Origin: Bolinopsis microptera
Lineage: Eukaryota; Ctenophora; Tentaculata; Lobata; Bolinopsidae
Assembly: GCF_026151205.1 (NCBI RefSeq)
Contig: NC_087078.1
Location: 15,517,118-15,581,117, forward strand
DNA: 64,000 nucleotides
Direction of reading: 5' to 3'
The position numbers were made by a program, and so were the translations under genes. The notes under the pieces were generated by a model, which did no database searches, had not been told where the DNA came from, and saw only the letters and a list, made by a program, of their open reading frames with translations. Shown piece by piece: positions 35,851 through 46,070 of this stretch; within the stretch, counting starts at the first letter, position 1; every line of letters begins with the position of its first letter.

Positions 35851-36253
35851 GGAGCCATCTACTTAAGACGTCCGGCAAATAGGGAGGGGGGGGGGTTTGG
35901 AATTTTGGACAAATCCGGACAAGGGAAGGGGGGGGGGGGGGGGGGTGGTTTCTGAAAATCCGGAAATTTTTGCCGAGTTAACAAAAAAGTCCCATTTATT
36001 TCAACTCTTTGACAGTGACACTAAATACTTTGTAAGTTAATTAGATCCCTGTATTTTGAACGAGAAGTAGATTCCCACTTCCCAGAGCAGGTCATGAGAG
36101 TCTAGTTTTATTCGTACTCTTAAAAGTAGCTGGAAATCCGGACGTCCGGGGAAGCTGGGGAGGGTGGTTTTGAAAATTCGGACACACCCGGACAGGGGGA
36201 GGGGGTGGTCTGAAAATCTGCGCTTTTGGCGGACGGCCTAAGTAGATGGCCCC
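35851..36253. mobile_element. PIF/Harbinger-type MITE, 403 bp, TTA target duplication
   Basis: The left end GGAGCCATCTACTTAAGACG and the right end read inward (GGGGCCATCTACTTAGGCCG) form imperfect ~28-bp inverted repeats. TTA flanks both sides (35848-35850, 36254-36256). The interior has two G-runs (up to 18 G at about 35928-35945) and repeated TCCGGAC words. No coding capacity. Confidence 0.85.
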
Positions 36254-36345
36254 TTATCGGACCTTGGCCTTGGCCTTATTTGACCGGACATTAAATGAAC
36301 AGACATTAAATGAACGGACATAATTATGAACGGACATTAAAATGA
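36254..36345. repeat. Rearranged relative of the 94-bp MITE
   Basis: It contains the outer part of the MITE at 28702 (ttatcggacctt, then cttatttgaccggacatta). The phrase (t/c)ggacattaaatgaac is then repeated four times with small changes. It abuts the Harbinger MITE's target site. Confidence 0.65.
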
Positions 36346-36682
36346 ACGCTCGAAGGCATTCAAAACCATCAAAAATCCAAATTTTGTCATCTTTTTTTTT
36401 GTGTTTTTAAAATTTTAGCAGATAATATTTTTATATTAAAATAAATTAATTCTTCATACAAAGAGCAAGAATGGCAGTCGTTAACTTTAAGCAGTAAAAA
36501 TGTCAAAATATCTGTAGATCAGTCATGTCTAATAGTAATATGATTATGAAAGTTGTGTAAAAACAACAGATACGAAATATGACCAGATTTGATAATCATA
36601 TCACAGGTCATGTTCCTTAAAATCAAATGGGTTATCATGCATTAAATATTTCATGCTTAAAGCATCATATCATATCAGTAAT
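36346..36682. other. No gene; ends with stub of repeat R2
   Basis: AT-rich. The last 31 bases (36652-36682, catgcttaaagcatca...cagTAAT) match the start of the repeat copy at 50082. This makes them the left stub of a repeat whose remainder lies at 43983-44600. Confidence 0.6.
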
Positions 36683-37009
36683 TTGACCAAAACCCATAAT
36701 CATGGGTAGAGTGTACCGCTGCCAGTGTCTCTCTTTTCCAAACAAAAGGAAATGATATTAATTTGAGGAACAGTCCGCTAATGCAAATTGATACCGAGAA
36801 TGAAATCGGTCGCTCGCTTTTTCAAATCAATAAGCTTTATTACAATTCGTGAGCCGTGATCGAATGGAAAAAGCGAGCGACCGATTTCATTCTCGGTATC
36901 AATTTGCATTAGCGGACTGTTCCTCAAATTAATATCATTTCCTTTTGTTTGGAAAAGAGAGACACTGGCAGCGGTACACTCTACCCATGATTATGGGTTT
37001 TGGTCAAAT
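36681..37009. repeat. Palindrome P1 (143-bp arms)
   Basis: Arms 36681-36823 and 36867-37009 are near-perfect reverse complements, beginning ATTTGACCAAAACCCATAAT. The 43-bp spacer contains an AAGCTT. Followed by D1 (37010-38029). Confidence 0.95.
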
Positions 37010-38029
37010 ATCATCTCTTTTTGATTATAATGTCAGGATAATTTACACAGCTAGTCGAAACTTCATTAACAAGGAGGTAATTTCGACGATTTCGAAATTC
37101 TGCCTTTGAAAACGTTTCCTTGTGTTTAGTTAGGTATATCTGTCGATAACCGACTGAATATGGCACTTTTTACTCATTCAAGTTGGCATTAAATTCATAG
37201 ATAATGCCATTTAAATATCGTGGAAAGCAGAATATATTCGAAATCACGAATGAGCAAAATTCTCACCTTTCGCACGTGCAAACTTTGAGCGGACGTTGCG
37301 TGCGCATACAATATTGAATCACCGTAAATTTTTGCATAGTGGTATTTAATATATAGTTTGATAAGCATGCGATGTTTCAGAAGATTTCAAAAAGAACTTG
37401 GATCACAACGGGACTCCAAAGTTGATAAAAATCGTGAAAATCAAAATTTTTAGTGACTTTAGCTATTTTAAATCAATTTGGGCGTGTCCCCACGTGTGAA
37501 ACTTTTCGATTTTTAACTTTAAAACTGGCCTATAACACAATTTACACCTTTAAGAAGCAAAATTGAGCTCCACAACCCAAGGGATAGCCCAACACCAGAG
37601 AATACTGATTCACAACTTTTGTGTTTTTATAAAATTATTCTTCAAAAAAGCACTAACTTCAATAGCAAATATCTTTATGAAGGAGTAAGGTAGGAAACTT
37701 TTCCGGTAGATTTTTAGAATGCTTGAACAATTATCTAAGGTGAAAATGTCCTCAGATTTTGAATAAAATTACTCTTTAATGGTGTAAAATCGATTTGAAA
37801 AGTTGTTGTTTTGTCAAAAATCAAGTTTTAAAAACACTTAAATTGATGACGTCATCAAGTGATGATGATGATTATAAATTATTTTTCAATATAAAGTAAA
37901 GTAAAGTATAAACGATTATCTTTAAAACCTGTGGTTCGAAATGACTGTATCTTTTATACTTTTGAATCTACGGACACTTAAATGTAGGCTACAATTGACT
38001 GCAAAAAGCGTCTATACATATTATTATAT

Positions 38030-38389
38030 ATTTGACCAAAACCCATAATCATGGGTAGAGTGGACCGCTGCCAGTGTCTCTCTTTCCCAAACAAAAGGCA
38101 ATGATATCAATTCGAATGACCGTTATCAAATGCAAAATGATACCGAGAATGAAATCGGTCGCTCGCTTTTCCCACTCATTCATGGCTTACGAATTGTAAT
38201 AAGTTTCGATTTATAACATGTAATCTATTTCAATTGTAAATGAATGGGAAAAGCGAGCGACCGATTTCATTCTCGGTATCATTTTGCATTTGATAACGGT
38301 CATTCGAATTGATATCATTGCCTTTTGTTTGGGAAAGAGAGACACTGGCAGCGGTCCACTCTACCCATGATTATGGGTTTTGGTCAAAT
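38030..38389. repeat. Palindrome P2
   Basis: Same outer and inner sequence as P1, but several bases differ, and the change is present in both arms (for example gtggaccgctg versus gtgtaccgctg, and gacggtca-type middle). Preceded by a short TA-rich joint and followed by D2 (38390-39480). Confidence 0.95.
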
Positions 38390-39480
38390 ATCATCTCTTT
38401 TTGATTATTATAATGTCAGGGTACTTTACAAAGCCGAAATGTAAACTCATAACTTCATTAATCTGACTAATTGGGATTTAAACTCTTGAACTTCATTAAT
38501 ATTAATAAGGAGGTGATTTCAACGATTTCAAAATTTTTCCTTTAAAAATATTTCCTTGTGTTTAGGTAAGCATATCGCGATTGGTCGATCACTGACTGAA
38601 TATGCCACTTTATACTCAATTCATATATAATGACATTGAACTGTCGTGGCAAAGCAGAATTTGTTCAAAATCACGAATGAGCAAAATTTTAACCTTTCGC
38701 ACGTGCAAACCTTGAGCGGAAGTTGCGTGCGCATCCAATATTGAATCACCGTAAATTTTTACATAATGGTGTTTTATATATAGTTTGATAAGCATGCAAA
38801 GTTTCAAAGTATTTCAAGAAGAACTGTAATCACAACGGCACTCCAAAGTTGACGGAAATTGGTGAAAACAGCAATTTTCAGTGATTTTAGCAATTTTCTA
38901 TCAATTTGGGCGTGACCCCACGTGTGCAACTTTTTGATTTTCAACTTTAAAACTAGCCTATGACACAATTTAGACCTATAGGAAGCAAAATTGAGCTCCA
39001 CAACCCAAGGGATGGTGCAACACCAGAGAATACTAGAACGTAAAATTAGCGTTTTTATAAAATTATTCTTTAAAAAAGCACTAACTTCAACAGCGAATAT
39101 CTTTATGAAGGAGCAAGCTAGAAAAACTTTCCGGTAGATTTTCAGAATGCTTAAACAATTATCTAACTTCAATAAGCCCTCAAATTTTGAATAAAATTAC
39201 TCCTTAATGGCGTAAAATCGATTTAAAAAATGATTACTTTGTGAAAAATCAAGTTTTAAAAATGGTTAACTTGATGACGTCATCAAGTGGTGATGATGAC
39301 GTTGAATTACTTTTTAACATAATGTAAACTAAAGTCTAAACAATTATCTTCAAGACCTGTGGTCCGAAATGGCTGTATCTTTAAAGCTTCTGAATCTACG
39401 GACACCTAAATATAGCCTATAATTGACTGGCAAAGCGTCTATCCCTGAATATATATATGTATATGTATATGTATATATAT

Positions 39481-39809
39481 ATTTGACCAAAACCCATAAT
39501 CATGGGTGGAGTGAACCGCTGCCAGTGTCTCTCTTTTCCAAACAAAAGAAAATGATATTAATTTAAGGAACCGTCCGCAAATGCAAATTGATACCGAGAA
39601 TGAAATCGGTCGCTCGCTTTTCCCATTCAATAAGCTTTATTACAATACGTAAGCCGTGAATGAATGGGAAAAGCGAGCGACCGATTTCATTCTCGGTATC
39701 AATTTGCATTTGCGGACGGTTCCTTAAATTAATATCATTTTCTTTTGTTTGGAAAAGAGAGACACTGGCAGCGGTTCACTCCACCCATGATTATGGGTTT
39801 TGGTCAAAT
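39481..39809. repeat. Palindrome P3
   Basis: Same family as P1, with arm-matched private changes (ggtggagtgaacc, ggaaccgtccgc). Preceded by a (TA)n/TATATG tract and followed by D3 (39810-40810). Confidence 0.95.
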
Positions 39810-40812
39810 ATCATCTCTTTTTGATTATAATGTCAGGATAATTTACACAGTCGAAACTTAATAAGGAGGTAATTTCAACGATTTCGAAATTTTACCTTTG
39901 AAAACGTTTCCTTGTGTTTAGGTAGGCATATCTGTCAATAACAGACTGAATATTGCACTTTTTACTCATTCAAGTTGGCATTAAATTCATATATAATGCC
40001 ATTTAAATATCGTGGGAAAGCAGAATATATTCGAAATCACGAATGAGCAAAATTCTCACCTTTCGCACGTGCAAACTTTGAGCGGACGTTGCGTGCGCAT
40101 AAAATATTGAATCACCATAAATTTTTGTATAGTGGTATTTAATGTATAGTTTGATAAGCATGCAAAGTTTCAGAAGATTTCAAAAAGAACTTGGATCACA
40201 ACGGGACTCCAAAGTTGGTAAAAATCGTGAAAATAACAATTTTCAGTGATTTTAGCTATTTTAAATCAATTTGGGCGTGTCCCCACGTGTGCAACTTTTA
40301 GATTTTCAACTTTAAAACTAGCCTATAACACAATTTAGACCTTTAAGAAGCAAAATTGAGCTCCACAACCCAAGGGATGGCCCAACACCAGAGAATACTA
40401 ATTCACAACTTTTGTGTTTTTATAAAATTATTCTTCAAAAAAGCACTAACTTCAATAGCGAATATCTTTATGAAGGAGCAAGGTAGGAAACTTTTCCGGT
40501 AGATTTTCAGAATGCTTGAACAATTATCTAAGGTGAAAATGTCCTCAAATTTTGAATAAAATTACTCCTTAATGGTGTTAAATCGATTTGAAAAGTTGTT
40601 ATTTTGTCAAAAATCAAGTTTTAAAAACACTTAACTTGATGACGTCATCAAGTGATGATGATGACGTTAAATTATTTTTCGATATAATGTAAACTAAAGT
40701 ATAAACGATTATCTTTAAAACATGTGGTTCGAAATGACTGTATCTTTTATACTTTTGAATCTACGGACACTTAAATGTAGGCTACAATTGACTGCAAAAG
40801 CGTCTATATATA

Positions 40813-41236
40813 TCACAATGCTGGCAAGCATAACCGTTGCCCTTATATTCACAACACTATGTACCCCCTATACTATTATATCCCCTTTATTGTTTTCCAG
40901 GCATTAAGACTCATCGAAAGTAGTTCAGCAGGTATATTTAAGTTCAAAACATTCTAATTCAATGTTAAAGATGACAGGAATAAGAAATAGTTATGTGGAG
41001 GTTTTTAAGAAATTTGCGCAAAATACGCGCCAGCATGTTATACGAAATTAGGTAAAAAACCCAAAATCGCCATATTCAGGTCCCTTAAAAACCATGTTAA
41101 AATCGAGTTAGAGATCTGAAACTTTGCAGAGCGTCTAGACCTTGTCCAAATCGACTGTAAAAAAAATTTCATGTTGCAGGAATATCGGGAAGTGGGTTTT
41201 CTGGAACCCCTGTTTTACAACAGATTGTCGTGAAGC
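40813..41236 (+). repeat. Segment B, forward copy
   Basis: Starts TCACAATGCTGGCAAGC and ends ...GATTGTCGTGAAGC, bounded on both sides by TA tracts. Inverted copies are at 43032-43557 and 43559-43982. No coding frame. Confidence 0.9.
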
Positions 41237-42263
41237 TATATATGTATATATATATGTATATATGTATAGACGCTTTTGCAGTAAATTGTACCCTACATTT
41301 AAGTGTCCGTAGATTCAAAAGTATAAAAGATACAGTCATTTCGAACCACAGGTTTTAAAGATAATTGTTTAAACTTTAGTTTACATTATATCGAAAAATA
41401 ATTTATCGTCATCATCATCACTCGATGACGTCATCAATTTAAGTGTTTTTAAAACTTGATTTTTGACAAAATAACAACTTTTCAAATCGATTTTAAAGCA
41501 TTAAGGAGTAATTTTATTCAAAATCTGAGGACATTTTCATCTTAGATAATTGTTCAAGCATTCTGAAAATCTACCGGAAAGTTTTCCTACCTTGCTCCTT
41601 CATAAAGATATTCGCTATTGAAGTTTGTGCTTTTTTGAAGAATAATTTTATAAAAACACAAAAGTTGTGAATTAGTATTCTCTGGTGTTGGGCCATCCCT
41701 TGGGTTGTGGAGCTCAATTTTGCTTCCTAAAGGTCTAAATTGTGTTATAGGCTAGTTTTAAAGTTGAAAATCGAAAAGTTGCACACGTGGGGACACGCCC
41801 AAATTCATTTAAAATAGCTAAAATCACTAAAAATTGTTATTTTCACGATTTTTACCAACTTTGGAGTCCCGTTGTGATCCAAGTTCTTTTTGAAATCTTC
41901 TGAAACTTTTCATGCTTATCAAACTATATATTAAATAACACTATGCAAAAATTTATGGTGATTCAATATTTTATGCGCACGCAACGTCCGCTTAAAGTTT
42001 GCACGTGCGAAAGGTGAGAATTTTGCTCATTCGTGATTTCGAATATATTCTGCTTTCCCACGATATTAAAATGGCATTATATATGAATTTAATGCCAACT
42101 TGAATGAGTAAAAAGTGCTATATTCAGTCTGTTATTGACAGATATGCCTACCTAAACACAAGGAAACGTTTTCAAAGGTAAAATTTCGAAATCGTTGAAA
42201 TTACCTCCTTATTAAGTTTCGACTGTGTAAATTATCCTGACATTATAATCAAAAAGAGATGAT

Positions 42264-42590
42264 ATTTGACCAAAACCCATAATCATGGGTAGAGTGAACC
42301 GCTGCCAGTGTCTCTCTTTCCAAACAAAAGAAAATGATATTAATTTGAGGAACCGTCCGCAAATGCAAATTGATACCGAGAATGAAATCGGTCGCTCGCT
42401 TTTCCCATTCATTCACGGCTTACGTATTGTAATAAAGCTTATTGAATGGGAAAAGCGAGCGACCGATTTCATTCTCGGTATCAATTTGCATTTGCGGACG
42501 GTTCCTCAAATTAATATCATTTTCTTTTGTTTGGAAAGAGAGACACTGGCAGCGGTTCACTCTACCCATGATTATGGGTTTTGGTCAAAT
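42264..42590. repeat. Palindrome P4 (end of the inverted D-P unit)
   Basis: Lies at the end of the inverted copy of D (41268-42263). P3+D3 and D4+P4 therefore form ~1.33 kb inverted arms around segment B. Right-hand joint is a (TA)n tract leading to the hammerhead element. Confidence 0.95.
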
Positions 42591-42686
42591 ATATATATAT
42601 ATATCAGTGGCGCGGCGTTGGGCTAGCAATCGCAAGGTTGCTGGATCAATACCCGCCATCGGCAAAACCAACCTTGATGATTTGAG

Positions 42687-42729
42687 CCATACTGATGAGT
42701 CCTAATAGGACGAAACACTGTGTCTATGG
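42687..42729 (+). ncRNA. Type I hammerhead ribozyme, copy 1
   Basis: Stem I CCATA (42687-42691) pairs with TATGG (42725-42729). CTGATGA core is at 42692-42698. Stem II GTCC/GGAC (42699-42702 / 42708-42711) has a TAATA loop. GAAA is at 42712-42715. Stem III is only A-C-A / U-G-U around a CTG loop, ending at U42723, with C42724 as the predicted cleavage base. All invariant core bases are present. The open helix is I, so it is type I. Very short stem III is typical of animal retrozymes and may favour dimeric action. Confidence 0.93.
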
Positions 42730-42963
42730 ATAAATATGCTCGCCTAGTTTACTAAGCTTGAGCACTCTAGGGAATGACTAGATCTACCGCTCAGCTTAAA
42801 TGCAAAGCTCCTAACTTGTAATGAGTTTGTAGAGCACTCTGGTACCTATGTAATTCCCTCATTATTAAGGCCTTGGTGGCCCAGTGGCGCGGCGTTGGGC
42901 TAGCAATCGCAAGGTTGCTGGATCAATACCCGCCATCGGCAAAACCAACCTTGATGATTTGAG

Positions 42964-43006
42964 CCATACTGATGAGTCCTGATAGGACGAAACACTGTGT
43001 CTATGG
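42964..43006 (+). ncRNA. Type I hammerhead ribozyme, copy 2
   Basis: Same structure as copy 1: CCATA 42964-42968 / TATGG 43002-43006; CTGATGA 42969-42975; GTCC/GGAC with TGATA loop (one base different from copy 1, in the loop); GAAA 42989-42992; predicted cleavage after C43001. The distance between the two cleavage sites is 277 nt. Confidence 0.93.
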
Positions 43007-43031
43007 ATATATCATATATATATATATATAT

Positions 43032-43557
43032 GCTTCACGACAATCTGTTGTAAAACAGGGGTTCCAGAAAACCCACTTCCCGATACTCCTGAAACCTGAA
43101 ACTTTTTTTGCAGTCGATTTGGTCAACGTCTAGACGCCCTGAAAAATTTCAGATCTCTAACTCAATTTTAACATGGTTTTTTATAAGGCACCTGAATATG
43201 GCGATTTTGGGTTTTTTACCTAATTTCGTATAACATGCTGGCGCGTATTTTGCGCAAATTTCTTAAAAATCTCAACATAACTATTTTTTATTCCTGTCAT
43301 CTTTGACATCAAATTAGAATGTTTTGAACTAAAAATAAATCTGCTGAACGACTTCCGATGAGTCTTAATGCCTGAAAAACTCCTGCCGGAGGCGGCGGCC
43401 TTCGGCCGCCGCCTCCGGCCGGAGTGCACGCTTCGCGTGCACGAAAGAGGCTTCCAACGTGTACCAAAGGGGTTGTAATAGTAAAGGGGTGTAATAGTAA
43501 AGGGGGTACATAGTATTCCCCCAATAAAGACACCGCTCGTGCTTGCCAGCACTGTGA
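43032..43557 (-). repeat. Segment B, inverted copy with an inserted GC-rich hairpin pair
   Basis: Relative to the other B copies it has extra sequence near 43378-43480. This contains a perfect 16-bp stem with a TTC loop (43385-43400 / 43404-43419) and a second hairpin, GTGCACG/CGTGCAC (43424-43430 / 43436-43442). Copies of GTAATAGTAAAGGGG follow. Confidence 0.85.
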
Positions 43558-43558
43558 T

Positions 43559-43982
43559 CTTCACGACAATCTGTTGTAAAACAGGGGTTCCAGAAAACCC
43601 ACTTCCCGATACTCCTGAAACATGAAATTTTTTTTACTGTCGACTTGGACAAGGTCTAGACGCCCTGCAAAGTTTCAGATCTCTAACTCAATTTTAACAT
43701 GGTTTTTAGGGCACCTGAATATGGCGATTTTGGGTTTTTTACCTAATTTCGTATAACATGCTGGCGCGTATTTTGCGCAAATTTCTTAAAAACCTCCATA
43801 TAACTATTTCTTATTCCTGTCATCTTTAACATTGAATTAGAATGTTTTGAACTTAAATGTACCTGCTGAACTACTTTCGAAAAAGTCTTAATGCCTGGAA
43901 AACAATAAAGGGGATATAATAGTATAGGGGGTAAATAGTATTGTGAATATAAGGGCGACGGTAATGCTTGCCAGCATTGTGA
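43559..43982 (-). repeat. Segment B, second inverted copy
   Basis: Nearly collinear with the complement of 40813-41236, ending GCCAGCATTGTGA, which is the right edge of the composite insertion. Confidence 0.9.
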
Positions 43983-44600
43983 TAATACCTGCTTTTTGGA
44001 AACAATTTTTTATTTGACCACCTCCGACCTCGGTCCTGCATTTCAGTGTTAACCTTTACAAGATGTCAGTGGTGCACGCCGCCGCCGAACGCCGCCGAGT
44101 TTTTGCTCACGCCGCCACGCCGAAGAATAAATTAGCGGCGGCGTGAAAGTTAACTTTCAATTGTATTTTGAGGATTTTGAAATATCTTCCATCGGTAAAA
44201 TTAAATTAATTTCTTGCCACCACGTTTGACTGTCAGTTTTGCTGCTCGTATGACGTTGTACTTGTGGTAACATTCGCCCGTGTCCTTGGCTCCAGTGGCA
44301 GTACGAGTACTCGACTACGAGACTATAAACGGTTTTAAGGACTGTAATTATTCACCGCCCTTAATCGGTATTAGCTCGAAATTTCTTTGACTATTTATTG
44401 AATTTTATGCATAAACTTTGTGCTCCGATCAGTATTGGGCTGATTCGTACTTGGCCCTTCGATTTATCAGCGCTAGAATTTGATCGTTCTGTAACACTAA
44501 CTGTAAGCTGCCATACTAATTTCGCTAGCATTGATTATTTTTCCCTACTCTTGCCGAAGGCAAAAAGATCGTATGGAATAAGTAATCGGGTTTGGATATA
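43983..44600. repeat. Repeat R2, copy A (right part)
   Basis: Matches 50106-50580: aatacctgctttttg, ttacaagatgtcagtggtgc, the cgccgccgcc block, attagcggcgg, then tatgcataaactttgtgc. Its left stub is at 36652-36682, on the far side of the 7.3 kb insertion. An open frame at 44398-44631 is inside the repeat and has no recognisable domain. Confidence 0.85.
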
Positions 44601-46070
44601 TGTGGTGGCTGGCCCGATGGACCTGCGGTGATGAAAAAAGTCTGCTCCTTCGAAATATAGACCACTCCACTATGCACTATAATTAAGTGTATAGGTGATA
44701 GGAAGCCTTTGTTATGATGCGCGCAACGCTAGCCATGAAATTGAATCCCACTCATTTATAAAAAACATTAGTGTTAGAGGTGCAGAACAGTGAACCAGAT
44801 TAAGACTTTAGCGATATAAGTGAAATGATCCCTGCGTCGATAAAACCGGAGACATTTTATTTCTTGGGTTACAGTTTTACCACTTTTTACTGCTCGAAAC
44901 TGTGAGAATCTTCATAAAATGTAGTCACTGTTGATGATTTACATGATTTATGAGTATTTACAATTTTCTTGGACACAGCATTGTCTGGAATTTAATTGGA
45001 TGTATTTTTATTGAACTGAATAAAACAGCAGAATAACTAATAAAATTAACTATATAGTATATACCCACATTCATGAAGTGTGGAGATACTCCAACGTTAA
45101 ATCTACGTGATGGAGGTTAAAGACATTTCACTTTAGAGTTAAAAATGTAGCCCTGCACTTTATAAGTTTGTAAGATCATATTTAACTAAACCTGACAACG
45201 CCCGAATTTTATCAATGGTCCACCACTCTGCACTCGAAAGTTTGCATGACTTATTGGCCCTTTTTAGGCGCTCCTACTAAATCGCTAAATAACTTGAAAG
45301 GATCAAGTTCCCCAATGTTGCTCCTGGTGGGAAAATGTTTTTTAACGATAAGATTTACGAACAGTTCGCAAAAAACTGAACGACTCTTTTTGAATTCCAG
45401 AGATAAGGCCTAGCCAGTTAGGTTTTCTGGGATCAAGCGATTATTTGAATTTTTAACTTATCTCTTTTATCAACGTCAAAAATTCCTCTTCACGTAGAAT
45501 AAAACTGGCAAAGGCCCTCTAGCATTTAGGAAGAATCCCAGCATCCGAATGTTGAGTCTAATTAAATTGTTAATTGCTTGACTAGGTAAAATTATGATAG
45601 ACTCTTAGATGTCTTTTAGCCCAAAGGCTATTCAATTATTATATAATTATTAATAACGATTTGAGGAGCTCTCTTTTAAAGGTAGGGTTCCGAATGGGCT
45701 ACTTTTCTCTTTGATCCGCCCTTCAATGACGTCACATTTCCTCTTCTCCTAATTCAACAATCCTCTCTACCTCTCTCTACCTCTCTCTGATCAGTCTCAT
45801 CTCTCTCGATATGACAATTGGGACCAAGTCACATTACACATGTCATGCTACTAGAACATAATTTAGCCTGTATACTAAAGTATTTGTTAAAATGAAATAT
45901 CAAAAATTGTAATGATCAAACATTTTGAATCATAATCATCACAATAATGCGACTTATAAACAACTTTTCGATCCGGATATTACACCGACCAAAGCCTCAC
46001 ATTACTTATAACCTCTACTCTTCGAAACCAAAACAAAGAAACAACAAGTTTATATAGTTCTAAAGTAGTC
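44601..46070. other. No gene seen
   Basis: AT-rich intergenic sequence downstream of the BTB gene. A short CTCTCTAC repeat lies near 45760-45800. I see nothing else. Confidence 0.5.

Larger units (their letters stand above)
37010..40810 (+). repeat. D segments (D1-D3) with a conserved perfect CRE palindrome
   Basis: D1 37010-38029, D2 38390-39480 and D3 39810-40810 share the same ~1 kb non-coding sequence; an inverted D4 lies at 41268-42263. D2 is the most diverged. Each holds a TGACGTCA site within a longer palindrome: 37847-37854, 39275-39282, 40640-40647 and (in D4) 41426-41433. All D segments end near GCGTCTATA before a TA tract. Open frames are short. Confidence 0.85.
42605..43009 (+). 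mobile_element. SINE-like/retrozyme-like element: tRNA-like promoter plus hammerhead, 277-bp unit, ~1.5 copies
   Basis: Two copies of the same module lie 277 bp apart. Each has a tRNA-like head followed about 40 bp later by a hammerhead ribozyme. A box TGGCCCAGTGG is at 42877-42887 (the first copy starts inside this box at 42605). B box-like GGATCAATACC is at 42643-42653 and 42920-42930; the anticodon-arm-like AGCAA/TTGCT lies between. A ~150-bp spacer joins the first ribozyme to the second head. The locus ends right after the second ribozyme's stem I, in a TA tract. The architecture matches SINE-like hammerhead elements (Schistosoma Sm-alpha) and animal retrozymes, whose RNA is cut to unit length and can be circularised. 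Activity here is inferred, not shown. Confidence 0.88.
36683..43982. mobile_element. 7.3 kb composite insertion of palindromic units (P-D-P-D-P-D-B-D'-P'-HHR-B'-B')
   Basis: The order is: three head-to-tail units of a palindrome (P) plus a ~1 kb non-coding segment (D); one segment B forward (40813-41236); one D-P unit inverted (41268-42590); the hammerhead element (42605-43009); and two inverted B segments (43032-43557, 43559-43982). Most joints are (TA)n tracts. It splits repeat R2, an unsplit copy of which exists at 50082-50600; TAAT appears on both sides of the insert and once in the empty site. No transposase or other protein is encoded. I do not recognise the family. Confidence 0.75.

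Noticed and set aside
42212-42705. Frames reading NGKSERPISFSVSICICGRF and similar in palindrome P
   Set aside because: They recur in every P copy on either strand because of the palindrome; not genes.
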